Assembly (NCBI GenBank): GCA_944326235.1
Contig: CALVDH010000001.1
Location: 1-64,000, forward strand
Length of the DNA stretch: 64,000 nt
Direction of reading: 5' to 3'
DNA from: an uncultured Bacteroidales bacterium
Lineage (GTDB): Bacteria; Bacteroidota; Bacteroidia; Bacteroidales; UBA932
Positions within the stretch are counted from its first letter, which is position 1. Each line of letters starts with the position of its first letter. Below, in pieces: positions 31,590-40,490 of the stretch. The position numbers and the translations under genes are program-made. The notes beneath the pieces were generated by a model. That model was not told the origin of the DNA. It did no database searches and was given only the letters and a program-made list of their open reading frames with translations.

Positions 31590-31622
31590 CAAAGATAATA
31601 ATGCGGCCCCGAAAATTATCAA
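31590..31622 (-). promoter_or_regulatory. Promoter of the cyclophilin-nitroreductase operon
   Basis: On the minus strand, TTG (31622-31620), 22 bases, TATCTTTG (31597-31590). The -7 boxes of the two divergent promoters are only 10 bases apart, so the two polymerases would compete. Confidence 0.6.
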
Positions 31623-33937
31623 TATTTTTTCTTTTCTTGTGCCTGATAATGGCTTCCGTGCCTCTCAGGGCCCAGTCCGTAGGCCTGGTGCTCAGCGGCG
31701 GCGGAGCCAGGGGGCTTTCGCATATAGGCGTGATCAAGGCGCTTGAGGATCACGGTGTTCCCATCGACTACATCTGCGGCACGTCCATCGGCTCGATAGT
31801 AGGAGGACTCTACGCCATAGGCATGTCGCCGGACGAGATGGTGGCCCTGATGAAGACTCCCCAGTTCCAGTCATGGTACACCGGTGCCGGGGAGAGGGAG
31901 TTCTTCACCTATCTGTATTCGGGCTATCCTACGCCTTCGATGGTCAATCTCAACATCAAGTGGGACGAGAAGGAACTGGCCAGGGGACGGAAGAAAGTCA
32001 AGATATCTCTGCCGACCAGCCTGGTGTCACCTTATCCGATGGATATCGCTTTCGTGCAGATGTTCGCCAACGCCTCGGCTGCTGCCGGAAATGACTTCGA
32101 CCGCCTGATGCTGCCCTTTTTCTGTGTCTCGGCCGATGTGCTGCACAAGGAACCGTATGTTTCAGACAGCGGGGACCTGGGCTCGGCCATAAGGGCTTCC
32201 ATGACTTTCCCGGCTTATTTCAAGCCTGTGGTGATAGACTCGGTGCTGCTCTTCGACGGAGGATTCTACAACAATTTTCCCTGGAAGATCATGCAGGAGA
32301 AATACAGCCCCGACTTTATCATCGGAGCCAAATGCGTCAAGGGCGAGCCTATCGGCGCCGATCAGGATGACCTCTACAAGCAGCTGGAGACCATCATGAC
32401 CGTGGATACGGATTACGAGCTTCCGGAAGAGACCGGTGTCCTGATATCCGGAGTCTACGATTATTCCCTGCTGGAGTTCGACAAGATAGACGAACTGGTG
32501 AGCAAGGGGTACGATACGGCGATGCTGTATATGGACAGTATTCTTTCCAGAGTGACCAGGCGCCGTCCCAAAAGCGAGGTGGATTCCATGCGTATCGCTT
32601 TCAGAAGCAGATGTCAGGAACTCAAGTTTGATTCCGTCGAGGTGACCGGACCGCTCACCGATGCCCAGAGGCGGTACATAGCCGCCACCATCACCGACAA
32701 GAGGGATACATTTTCCTTTACAGAGGCCAAGAGGGGATATTACAGGGTGCTGTCCACCAATGCCATACAGTCATTCTATCCCACTGCCGTCATGAATCCT
32801 GACTCGCTTTTCATCCTGCGGCTTCAGACCGTTCCCAAGAATGTGCTGTCTATCTCGGTCGGCGGCAATATATCCTCATCTTCCCTCATGCAGGGATTTG
32901 TGGGACTTTCGCACACCCATTTCTCCCGGCATCCGTGGAATGCGGCGGTAAACCTGGATATCGGGCAGTTCTTCACAGGTGCGGGCCTGTATTACAGGCA
33001 GCATATAGGCATCCGTCCTCTCTTTCTGTACGAGGTGATGCTCAATGTGCATAACTTTGACTATTTCGGAAGCAGCCAGGGACTTCTGTTCTCCCGCGAG
33101 CTGGCCGGCAATATCAAGGAGAACGAAGCCTATCTGACTCTCAACATGGGTACGCCCATATCGTACAACAGCAGCATCCTGATGGAGTTCGGCTTCACCG
33201 GGGGTATCAACAGGTATGTTTACTTTCCGGCGGACAACTATACTCAGTACGACGTGGAGGACCGCACCCGTCTGACCTATCTGACGGCCAGGCTCAAGAT
33301 GGCCCAGACCACACTGGACTACAGTATGTATCCCACCTCCGGCAGGAGGCGTCTGCTGGAATTCCGGTACATCTTCAGCCATGAGACTCATGAGGAGGGT
33401 ACGATGTTCGCCGGCGGAACCAGCGTGGACCAGCCGTTGAAGCACACTTTCCTGGCCAGGCTCAAGCTCGAGGACTACTACGATCTCGGACGCTGGTTCT
33501 CTCTGGGATACAACTTCGACCTTACGGTCTCCACCGCCCTGAATCTGTGCGACTACACGTCTACGATGATAGCCATGCCGGCCTTCCAGCCGACAGTCCA
33601 CAGCCAGACTCTGATGATGGGGGCGTACCGTGCGCCCATCTATCTGGGAGCGATGATTACCCCTGTGTTCAAGTTCACCAAGACATTTTTCCTGCAGCTT
33701 TCCGGCGGATATTTCCAGCCGTATAAGGCGTTGGAACATGTCGGTGCGGGGGAATACACATACTCCGAGCCCTTCCCCCGGGGAAGTTTTGTGGGCAACG
33801 CGGCGCTGGTGTGGCAGTCTCCCATAGGGCCCGTATCCCTCTCCTGCGCCTACTACGAGGGGGCGGAAAAGGCCAAGTGGTACCCTTCGTTCAACATAGG
33901 ATTCCTGATATTCAGGGAACACGGACTAAGAAACTGA
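31601..33937 (+). CDS. Patatin-like phospholipase with C-terminal outer-membrane barrel
   Basis: The protein has 778 residues from the ATG at 31601; the earlier ATG at 31577 overlaps the -7 box. The signal peptide ends near RAQ (residue 25). The patatin domain has the oxyanion loop SGGGARG (32-38), nucleophile GTSIG (Ser62) and the catalytic Asp in FDGGFYNN (Asp219). A POTRA-like region follows (about 330-400), then a long beta-strand-rich part resembling Omp85/BamA surface-antigen barrels. This is the FplA/PlpD type of autotransported lipase. It would cleave phospholipids after crossing the outer membrane. Confidence 0.9.
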   Translation: MRPRKLSIFFLFLCLIMASVPLRAQSVGLVLSGGGARGLSHIGVIKALEDHGVPIDYICGTSIGSIVGGLYAIGMSPDEMVALMKTPQFQSWYTGAGEREFFTYLYSGYPTPSMVNLNIKWDEKELARGRKKVKISLPTSLVSPYPMDIAFVQMFANASAAAGNDFDRLMLPFFCVSADVLHKEPYVSDSGDLGSAIRASMTFPAYFKPVVIDSVLLFDGGFYNNFPWKIMQEKYSPDFIIGAKCVKGEPIGADQDDLYKQLETIMTVDTDYELPEETGVLISGVYDYSLLEFDKIDELVSKGYDTAMLYMDSILSRVTRRRPKSEVDSMRIAFRSRCQELKFDSVEVTGPLTDAQRRYIAATITDKRDTFSFTEAKRGYYRVLSTNAIQSFYPTAVMNPDSLFILRLQTVPKNVLSISVGGNISSSSLMQGFVGLSHTHFSRHPWNAAVNLDIGQFFTGAGLYYRQHIGIRPLFLYEVMLNVHNFDYFGSSQGLLFSRELAGNIKENEAYLTLNMGTPISYNSSILMEFGFTGGINRYVYFPADNYTQYDVEDRTRLTYLTARLKMAQTTLDYSMYPTSGRRRLLEFRYIFSHETHEEGTMFAGGTSVDQPLKHTFLARLKLEDYYDLGRWFSLGYNFDLTVSTALNLCDYTSTMIAMPAFQPTVHSQTLMMGAYRAPIYLGAMITPVFKFTKTFFLQLSGGYFQPYKALEHVGAGEYTYSEPFPRGSFVGNAALVWQSPIGPVSLSCAYYEGAEKAKWYPSFNIGFLIFREHGLRN

Positions 33938-33950
33938 TACCGGAAGTAAT

Positions 33951-35459
33951 ATGGGAATGAGACAGATACTCGGCAAACTGGCCGGACAGACGGCAATCTA
34001 CGGGACCAGCACCATAGTGGCCCGCTTCCTCAACTACATGCTGCTGCCGCTGTACACCTATACGCTCTCTACGGCGGATTACGGTGTGCTGACGGAGTTC
34101 ATGTCCTATATCGCGGTCCTGCAGGTCCTGCTGACCATGGGACTGGAGACCGGCTGTTTCCGCTTCGCCAACAAGGAGGGCTATGAGCCCCGCCGGGTAT
34201 TCTCCGGTGCGCTGGCCGCAGTCTCGACGGTGTCGGCGGTATTTCTCCTGCTGATGCTCCTCTTCGGACGGGGGCTGTCGGAGCGGATGGGCTACGGAGG
34301 ATACTGGAACGTCTATATATACATAGGTATCATACTCTTCTCCGACTGCTTCACGGCCATACTCTTCGCCAAGCTGCGGCAGGAGAACCGGGCCTGGCGG
34401 TTCGCGGCCTTCAAGGTGGTCAAGATCCTGGCCGAAGCCGGCACCAACCTGCTGCTCTTTCTCTGGTATCCCCGGTATGCCGCCGCGCATCCGGACAACC
34501 TGCTCTCGGGCCTGATACCCGCCGTGCCGGATTTTTCCTACCCGATATTCTCCATACTGGTCAGCTGCGTGCTCTGCTTCCTGCTTTTCATCCCCGAACT
34601 GCTGCGTCTGGGCCTGAGCCCGGACAGCCGCACACTGAAGGACCTGCTGCGCTACTCCCTGCCGCTGATGGTGGCCGGTCTGCCGGGTGTGATGAACGAT
34701 TTTCTGGACAGGATACTATTCCGTTTCTTTAACGTGGACGACAGCCTGTGGAGGGCTGACCTGGGTGTATATCAGGCGGCTGTGAAGGTGGCGGTGATCA
34801 TGAGCCTCTTCGTGCAGATGTTCCGCTTCGCCGCGGAGCCGTTCTTCTTCTCCAACACTCGTCAGAAGGATTTCAAGCGGGTCTACGCCTCGGTGATGGA
34901 GTACTTCGTGATGTTCTGCATGCTGATATTCCTGGGAGTGACCTTCTATCTGGACATCATCCAGCTCATCGTGGGCAGCGACTTCCGCGAGGGCATGGGC
35001 ATAGTCCCGGTGATGCTGCTGGCCTACATGATGATGGGCATGCTCTTCAACGTCTCCATGTGGTACAAGCTCTCCGACCGTCCCTCCTTCGCCATATACA
35101 TCACCCTGGCCGGTCTGGCGGTGACAGCCGTCATCAACATCGTCTTCCTCCCGGTGTACTCCTATCACGCCGCCGCGTGGGGCCATTTCTTCAGTTACCT
35201 GACGATGCTGGTGCTCAGCGTTCTACTTGGCCGTAAATACTATTCCATACCCTACCGCTGGGGCAAGATAGGCGCATCGGTCCTGCTCGGTCTGGCGCTC
35301 TATGCCGCAGCCATGGCGGTGCCTGACTCCGTTCCATACGGATGGGTGCTGGTGGTACGGACCCTGCTGATAGGCGTCTATATGGCGGGTCTGTTCTGTA
35401 TCGAGAAATATTTCAGAAGACATAATACATCACTAAATGAAAGTCAAGATAGTCAATAA
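33951..35459 (+). CDS. Polysaccharide biosynthesis/flippase protein (Wzx-like, MATE-related)
   Basis: The 502-residue inner-membrane protein has about 14 hydrophobic helices. It begins [31 protein letters not shown] (read in parts), typical of oligosaccharide flippases. It likely flips lipid-linked glycans to the periplasmic face. The gene starts 13 bases after the patatin gene and overlaps dut by 23 bases, forming the start of an envelope-related run that continues to murF and a GT2 enzyme. Confidence 0.88.
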   Translation: MGMRQILGKLAGQTAIYGTSTIVARFLNYMLLPLYTYTLSTADYGVLTEFMSYIAVLQVLLTMGLETGCFRFANKEGYEPRRVFSGALAAVSTVSAVFLLLMLLFGRGLSERMGYGGYWNVYIYIGIILFSDCFTAILFAKLRQENRAWRFAAFKVVKILAEAGTNLLLFLWYPRYAAAHPDNLLSGLIPAVPDFSYPIFSILVSCVLCFLLFIPELLRLGLSPDSRTLKDLLRYSLPLMVAGLPGVMNDFLDRILFRFFNVDDSLWRADLGVYQAAVKVAVIMSLFVQMFRFAAEPFFFSNTRQKDFKRVYASVMEYFVMFCMLIFLGVTFYLDIIQLIVGSDFREGMGIVPVMLLAYMMMGMLFNVSMWYKLSDRPSFAIYITLAGLAVTAVINIVFLPVYSYHAAAWGHFFSYLTMLVLSVLLGRKYYSIPYRWGKIGASVLLGLALYAAAMAVPDSVPYGWVLVVRTLLIGVYMAGLFCIEKYFRRHNTSLNESQDSQ

Positions 35460-35871
35460 GTCTCATTTCGAGGCACCTTCCTATGCCACCGGCCAGTCTG
35501 CCGGGATGGATCTCAGGGCTGACATCGCTGAGCCCGTAACCCTCGCCCCCCTGCAGCGGGAACTCATACCCACCGGTCTGTACATCGAACTGCCGGCCGG
35601 ATTCGAGGCGCAGATACGTCCCCGCAGCGGCCTGGCCGTCAAGCACGGAATCTCCCTGGTCAATACCCCGGGCACGATAGACGCGGACTACCGCGGGGAG
35701 ATCAAGGTCATTCTGGTCAATCTCTCGTCGGAGCCGTTCACCGTCAATCCCGGCGAGCGCATAGCCCAGATGGTCGTGGCCCGTCACGAGCGTGTGGAAT
35801 GGGAAGAGGTCGAGGTGCTGGAGGAGAGTGCGAGAGGAGAGGGAGGCTTCGGCTCCACCGGACGGAAGTAG
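35437..35871 (+). CDS. dut: Deoxyuridine 5'-triphosphate nucleotidohydrolase
   Basis: dUTPase hydrolyses dUTP to dUMP and pyrophosphate and so keeps uracil out of DNA. The 144-residue protein is full length for the trimeric family: motif 1 [10 protein letters not shown], motif 2 [10 protein letters not shown], motif 3 [13 protein letters not shown] with the catalytic Asp, motif 4 GERIAQMVV, and the glycine-rich C-terminal motif 5 EGGFGSTGR. The start overlaps the flippase 3' end by 23 bases. Confidence 0.96.
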   Translation: MKVKIVNKSHFEAPSYATGQSAGMDLRADIAEPVTLAPLQRELIPTGLYIELPAGFEAQIRPRSGLAVKHGISLVNTPGTIDADYRGEIKVILVNLSSEPFTVNPGERIAQMVVARHERVEWEEVEVLEESARGEGGFGSTGRK

Positions 35872-35894
35872 AATGTTCAGAATTTCTTAAGACA

Positions 35895-37220
35895 ATGGAC
35901 AGGACAATAGAAAACAGGCTGTACGACGCATTCCTCTCCTCCACGGGAGTGTCCACCGACAGCCGCAGGATAGAGCCCGGGGTGATGTTCTTCGCCCTGA
36001 GGGGGGACAATTTCGACGGCAACCGTTTCGCCGCCGCCGCACTGGAGTCAGGAGCGGCATGGGCGGTGGTCTCCCGGGACAGCGGAATCCCGGACGGAGG
36101 ACAGTACATCGCGGTGGACGACACGCTCGAGGCCCTGCAGGCCCTCGCCCGCCGTCACCGCTCGTCATTCCGCATACCGGTGCTGGGCCTTACCGGCACC
36201 AACGGCAAGACTACGACCAAGGAGCTCATCTGCGCCGTCCTCTCGGCCAAGTACCGGGTGACGGCCACCATAGGCAATCTGAACAATCATATCGGAGTGC
36301 CCCTGACCCTGCTGCGCCTGACCCCGGAGACCGAGATAGCAGTGGTGGAGATGGGGGCCAACCATCCCGGGGAGATTGCGGCCCTGGCGGCCATTGCTCT
36401 GCCGGACTACGGGCTCATCACCAATGTGGGCAAGGCCCATCTCGAGGGCTTCGGCTCCTTCGAGGGGGTCAAGCGGGCCAAGGGCGAGCTCTACGATTAT
36501 CTGCAGCGCACCGGAGACACCGTCTTCCTCAATGCCGGTGACCCCGACCTCTGCGCCATGGCCTCCATGCGGCCGGACCTCAGGACGGTCCGTTACGGGG
36601 TGGAGGCAGCCGGAATCTCCGTACTGCCGGTGACGGCGGATGAACCCTGTCTCCGTCTGAAGCTTCCCGAGGGAATTACAGTGTCCACCCATCTCGTCGG
36701 CTCCTACAATGCCCCGAACGTGGCGGCAGCCCTCTGCGTCGGGCGCTATTTCGGTGTCTCCCTGGAGGATGCCGCAGCCGCCGTGGAGGCATACGTGCCC
36801 TCGAACCTCCGTTCCCAGCTGGAGCGCACGGCCCGCAACCTGCTGGTCCTGGATACCTACAATGCCAACCCCTCCAGCATGAGGGCCTCCCTGAGTAATT
36901 TCGCCGCTTCGCATTTTTCCAACAAGATGCTGATTCTCGGGGAGATGCTCGAACTTGGACAGAACTCAGTCCAGGAGCATGTCAGGGTGATGGAGACTGC
37001 CGCCGGGATGCAGGACTGCGGGAGAGTGCTGCTGGTGGGCGGGGAGTTCCTGCGTGCTGCCCGGGAGTGCCCCTCCCTGGCGGAGGACGGCCGCCTGACA
37101 TTCTGCCGGGATGTGGAGGAGGCCCGGAAAGTGCTGGAAGAGAGGCCCGCTGACGGCTGCACCGTTCTGCTCAAAGGCTCCAATGCGGTGCGTCTGCCTA
37201 TGTTGAAGGAAGTCTTATAA
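35895..37220 (+). CDS. murF: UDP-MurNAc-tripeptide--D-alanyl-D-alanine ligase
   Basis: MurF adds D-Ala-D-Ala to the muramyl tripeptide, the last cytoplasmic step of the peptidoglycan precursor. The 441-residue protein shows an N-terminal uridine-binding domain (STDSRRIEPGVMFFAL), the ATP P-loop GTNGKTT (101-107), the central EMGANHPGEI and TNVGKAHLEGFG, and the C-terminal DTYNANPSSM. I chose the ATG at 35895, which follows dut by 23 bases; upstream codons overlap dut. A GT2 gene follows after 9 bases. Confidence 0.95.
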   Translation: MDRTIENRLYDAFLSSTGVSTDSRRIEPGVMFFALRGDNFDGNRFAAAALESGAAWAVVSRDSGIPDGGQYIAVDDTLEALQALARRHRSSFRIPVLGLTGTNGKTTTKELICAVLSAKYRVTATIGNLNNHIGVPLTLLRLTPETEIAVVEMGANHPGEIAALAAIALPDYGLITNVGKAHLEGFGSFEGVKRAKGELYDYLQRTGDTVFLNAGDPDLCAMASMRPDLRTVRYGVEAAGISVLPVTADEPCLRLKLPEGITVSTHLVGSYNAPNVAAALCVGRYFGVSLEDAAAAVEAYVPSNLRSQLERTARNLLVLDTYNANPSSMRASLSNFAASHFSNKMLILGEMLELGQNSVQEHVRVMETAAGMQDCGRVLLVGGEFLRAARECPSLAEDGRLTFCRDVEEARKVLEERPADGCTVLLKGSNAVRLPMLKEVL

Positions 37221-37229
37221 CGTCGGAAT

Positions 37230-38252
37230 ATGTCACGGACTGCTGTTGTCATACTTAACTGGAACGGAAAGGCGTTCCTCGAACAGTTCATCCCCTCCGT
37301 CCTGGAGTGCATGCCCCCGGACGATGTCCTGTACGTGGCCGACAACGGGTCGCAGGACGGCTCCGTGGAGCTGCTGCGGGAAAAATGGCCCTCGCAGGTC
37401 CGGCTGATACTGCTGGACCGCAACTACGGTTTCACCGGAGGTTACAACAGGGCGCTGGCGCATCTGGAGGCCGATCCCTCTGAACGCTATGACTATTATC
37501 TGCTGCTCAACTCGGACATAGAGGTGACCCCGGGCTGGCTCACGGAACTGGAGGCCTTCATGGACAGCCGTCCCCGCTGTGCGGTGTGCGCTCCGAAGAT
37601 ATTGAGCTACAGCCGCAGGGGGTGGTTCGAGCATGCCGGAGCCTCGGGCGGCTTCGTGGACAGGTGGTATTTCCCATATTGCCGTGGAAGGATTCTGGAC
37701 AGGATAGAGGAGGACAGGGGACAGTACGATACGCCCTGCCGTGTGTTCTGGGCCTCCGGCGCCGCCTGCATGGTGCGCTCCGAAGTCTGGAGGGAACTGG
37801 GAGGTCTGGAGGAGAGTTTCTTTGCCCACATGGAGGAGATAGACATGTGCTGGAGGGCCATGCTCGCCGGCTGGGAGGTCTGGGTGGATCCCCGCTCTGT
37901 CGTGTATCATGTGGGAGGGGGCACGCTTCCCAACAACTCTCCCGGCAAGCTCTACCTGAACTTCCGCAACAACCTTCTGATGATGTACAGGAACCTGCCG
38001 CGCCGCTCCCGCTCCAGGATTATCCTGGCCAGGATGTGTCTGGACGGAGTTATAGCCTGTGTTTATCTGCTTACAGGCAAGTTTTCTTTCTTCAGATCCG
38101 TAGTCAGGGCCCACGGAGATTACCGCAGGATGCGTTCAAGTGTGGCGGTCTCGGCTCAGGGATGCGGAGTGCCCCGTCCAAAAGTGTCTATAATCCAGTT
38201 GGCTCTCGGAGGCTTCCGGTATCCTTCCGGTAAAAGAAAAATTGGAGATTAG
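37230..38252 (+). CDS. Glycosyltransferase family 2 protein
   Basis: The 340-residue cytosolic enzyme has a GT-A fold. The N-terminal VILNWNGKAFLEQF and ADNGSQDGS bind the nucleotide sugar, and LNSDIEV supplies the DxD-like metal motif. The acceptor region AHMEEIDMCWRAMLAGW matches the rhamnosyl/galactofuranosyl transferase-like GT2 group. It likely builds a surface polysaccharide with the flippase upstream. The last residues of the gene contain the -33 element of the hydrogenase promoter. Confidence 0.9.
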   Translation: MSRTAVVILNWNGKAFLEQFIPSVLECMPPDDVLYVADNGSQDGSVELLREKWPSQVRLILLDRNYGFTGGYNRALAHLEADPSERYDYYLLLNSDIEVTPGWLTELEAFMDSRPRCAVCAPKILSYSRRGWFEHAGASGGFVDRWYFPYCRGRILDRIEEDRGQYDTPCRVFWASGAACMVRSEVWRELGGLEESFFAHMEEIDMCWRAMLAGWEVWVDPRSVVYHVGGGTLPNNSPGKLYLNFRNNLLMMYRNLPRRSRSRIILARMCLDGVIACVYLLTGKFSFFRSVVRAHGDYRRMRSSVAVSAQGCGVPRPKVSIIQLALGGFRYPSGKRKIGD

Positions 38253-38271
38253 GGATAAAGTGTTACATTTG
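38242..38271 (+). promoter_or_regulatory. Promoter of the [FeFe]-hydrogenase gene
   Basis: TTG (38242-38244), 19 bases, TACATTTG (38264-38271). Transcription would start near 38277, leaving a leader of about 27 bases before the ATG at 38304. Confidence 0.7.
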
Positions 38272-38303
38272 CAGCGTTTTTTTAACGAATTAGAAGTTAT
38301 TAT

Positions 38304-39773
38304 ATGGCTTTTACAAACAATGTGATGATTGTCCGCCACAAACTGCTGGCGATGATGGTTAATAAATGGAAAGAGGACCGGCTAGTAGCCGATATAGACA
38401 GACTGCCCATCCAGCTCAGTCCGCGCAAGGCCGAGGTGCTGGGAAGATGCTGCGTGCATAAGGAGAGGGCTGTCTGGAAATACAAGATGTTCCCCCTTCT
38501 CGGTTATGACATGAACGACGAGAAGGACGAGCTCACGCCCCTTTCGGAATATGCCCGCAGGGCCATCAGCGGGGAGAGGGAGCAGAAGGACAACATCATG
38601 TGCGTCATAGACGAGGCATGCTCTTCCTGCGTGAAGACCAACTACGAGATAACCAATCTCTGCCGCGGCTGTGTGGCCCGCAGTTGTTCCATGAACTGCC
38701 CCAAGGGCGCCATCAGCCACGACATCAAGCGTCACGGCCAGGCTGTGATAGACCACGACCTCTGCATCAACTGCGGCAAGTGCTATCAGAGCTGCCCCTA
38801 TCACGCCATCGTGTACATCCCCGTGCCCTGCGAGGAGGCCTGCCCCGTTAAAGCCATATCCAAGGACCAGTACGGTGTGGAGCATATCGACGAGAACAAG
38901 TGTATCTACTGCGGCAAGTGCCTGAACGCATGTCCCTTCGGCGCTATCTTCGAGATATCCCAGGTCTTCGACGTACTGAACAATATCTGGGAGGGCCGTC
39001 CCGTGGTGGCTATGGTCGCTCCCTCCATCCTGGGACAGTTCAATACTACCAAGGAGAAACTCTACGGAGCCATCAAGGCTGTCGGATTCTCGGCAGTGGT
39101 GGAGGTGGCCGAGGGTGCTATGATGACGGTGACCAACGAGGCGCATGAGCTGAAGGAGAAACTCGCCGAGGGCCAGCCTTTCATGACTACGAGCTGCTGT
39201 CCTTCGTGGATAGAGCTGGTGCGCAAGCACATCCCCGACATGGCCCCCTTCGTGTCGTCCACCGGCTCGCCCATGTATTACAGCGCACAGATAGTCAAGG
39301 AGAAGTATCCTGCAGCCAAGCAGGTATTCATAGGACCCTGCATCGCCAAGCGCAAGGAGGCCAAGGGCAATCCCAACGTGGACTACGTCATGACCTTCGA
39401 GGAGCTCGGCAGCGTCCTTTCCGGTTATGAGATTGACTTCGACAAGGTGGAGCCCTACGAGGTAGAGGTTCTCTCTGTCAAGGAGGCCCATGCCTTCGGT
39501 CAGAGCGGCGGAGTCGCCGGAGCCGTGAAGGCTTTCCTGGGCGAGGATGTCAACTCCCTCCGCGTGGCCGGCATGGACAAGAAGAACATCGCGCTGATGA
39601 AGAGCTATGCCAAGACCAAGAAGGCTCCGGCACAGTTCCTCGAGATGATGGTATGCCCCGACGGCTGTATCTCCGGTCCCTGCACCTACAACGACGCGGT
39701 GTCCGGAAAGAAGCAGTACAACACGGAACTGGACACTATCGACGATACTTACGCTTCCCGCAGGGAGTCGTAG
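38304..39773 (+). CDS. Monomeric [FeFe]-hydrogenase
   Basis: The 489-residue protein has an N-terminal cysteine-rich region and two 4Fe-4S ferredoxin motifs (CINCGKCYQSCP and CIYCGKCLNACP), followed by the H-cluster domain. The three H-cluster signatures are present: TTSCCPSW (Cys298-299), GPCIAKRKE (Cys346) and MMVCPDGCISGPC (Cys451, Cys455). Variants at L1 and L3 differ from classic group A enzymes (CPGW, GGG) and point to the less-studied group B-type. It would evolve or oxidise H2 with ferredoxin. HydEFG maturases are not in this window. A LysR regulator gene follows. Confidence 0.92.
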   Translation: MAFTNNVMIVRHKLLAMMVNKWKEDRLVADIDRLPIQLSPRKAEVLGRCCVHKERAVWKYKMFPLLGYDMNDEKDELTPLSEYARRAISGEREQKDNIMCVIDEACSSCVKTNYEITNLCRGCVARSCSMNCPKGAISHDIKRHGQAVIDHDLCINCGKCYQSCPYHAIVYIPVPCEEACPVKAISKDQYGVEHIDENKCIYCGKCLNACPFGAIFEISQVFDVLNNIWEGRPVVAMVAPSILGQFNTTKEKLYGAIKAVGFSAVVEVAEGAMMTVTNEAHELKEKLAEGQPFMTTSCCPSWIELVRKHIPDMAPFVSSTGSPMYYSAQIVKEKYPAAKQVFIGPCIAKRKEAKGNPNVDYVMTFEELGSVLSGYEIDFDKVEPYEVEVLSVKEAHAFGQSGGVAGAVKAFLGEDVNSLRVAGMDKKNIALMKSYAKTKKAPAQFLEMMVCPDGCISGPCTYNDAVSGKKQYNTELDTIDDTYASRRES

Positions 39774-39820
39774 TTGGAATATTCGATAATTTTTTGCAAT
39801 TTTGCGGCATTAACGACTGC

Positions 39821-39884
39821 TAGTGTTCTACCGGAGTCATCCGTTCTCCATTTCACCGCCCGGTGTTCATAGTAGAAAACACTA
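39821..39884 (+). promoter_or_regulatory. Predicted structured 5' leader of the LysR gene
   Basis: TAGTGTTCTAC (39821-39831) pairs with GTAGAAAACACTA (39872-39884) across a 2-nt bulge. Inside it ACCGG (39830-39834) can pair with CCGGT (39860-39864). The hairpin ends 6 bases before the LysR ATG. It could be an RNA control element or an operator with dyad symmetry. Confidence 0.4.
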
Positions 39885-39890
39885 AAATAA

Positions 39891-40490
39891 ATGATCTGCG
39901 ATTTCAGACTTAAAGTATTTCACACTGTGGCGATGAAAGGCTCTTTCACAGCCGCAGCCAAGGAACTCGGCATAACACAGCCGGCTGTCAGCAACCACAT
40001 TTCAGAACTTGAGGGATCCGTCGGCGACATGCTCTTCTACAGAAGCCGCAGGGAGACGGTCCTGACGCCCAAGGGCAAGATTCTTTTCGATTATGCCGAG
40101 AAGATTCTCAATCTCTACCGCTGTGCTGACCGCGAACTCATGCCCCAGCGCAGGGAAGAGCGCAGGAGACTCGTAATAGCCGCTATGCCCGAAGCCGCCA
40201 AGTACGTACTGAGGCCATTGGTTGAAAGTTATCTCCGTATCTATCCTGGTGCCGACATATCGGTGCTGGAGCGTTCCAGGGACGAGGCCGTGACCATGCT
40301 GGCCGACTCGGAGGCCGACCTGGCTGTTACCGATGCCCCCATCGAGGACTCCGACAGTTCCGTGTTTGCGACTCTCTGCATCTCAGGTGCCTCGCGTCCT
40401 ATGGCTACGTGGTATCTCAGCAAGGCCGCCGGCACCGGCAATGAGGAGGTCGTCAGTGACTTCCTGCTGTGCTGCAGGACTTTTAAATGA
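39891..40490 (+). CDS. Short LysR-family transcriptional regulator
   Basis: The protein has 199 residues against about 300 for normal LysR proteins. The N-terminal winged HTH is complete (FHTVAMKGSFTAAAKELGITQPAVSNHISELE). The effector domain begins normally (RRLVIAAMPEAAKYVLRPLVE) but stops after about one subdomain. The stop overlaps the serine hydrolase start by ATGA. It could be a C-terminally shortened regulator that no longer binds a ligand, or a family variant. Its place between hydrogenase and hydrolase suggests control of one or both. Confidence 0.82.
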   Translation: MICDFRLKVFHTVAMKGSFTAAAKELGITQPAVSNHISELEGSVGDMLFYRSRRETVLTPKGKILFDYAEKILNLYRCADRELMPQRREERRRLVIAAMPEAAKYVLRPLVESYLRIYPGADISVLERSRDEAVTMLADSEADLAVTDAPIEDSDSSVFATLCISGASRPMATWYLSKAAGTGNEEVVSDFLLCCRTFK

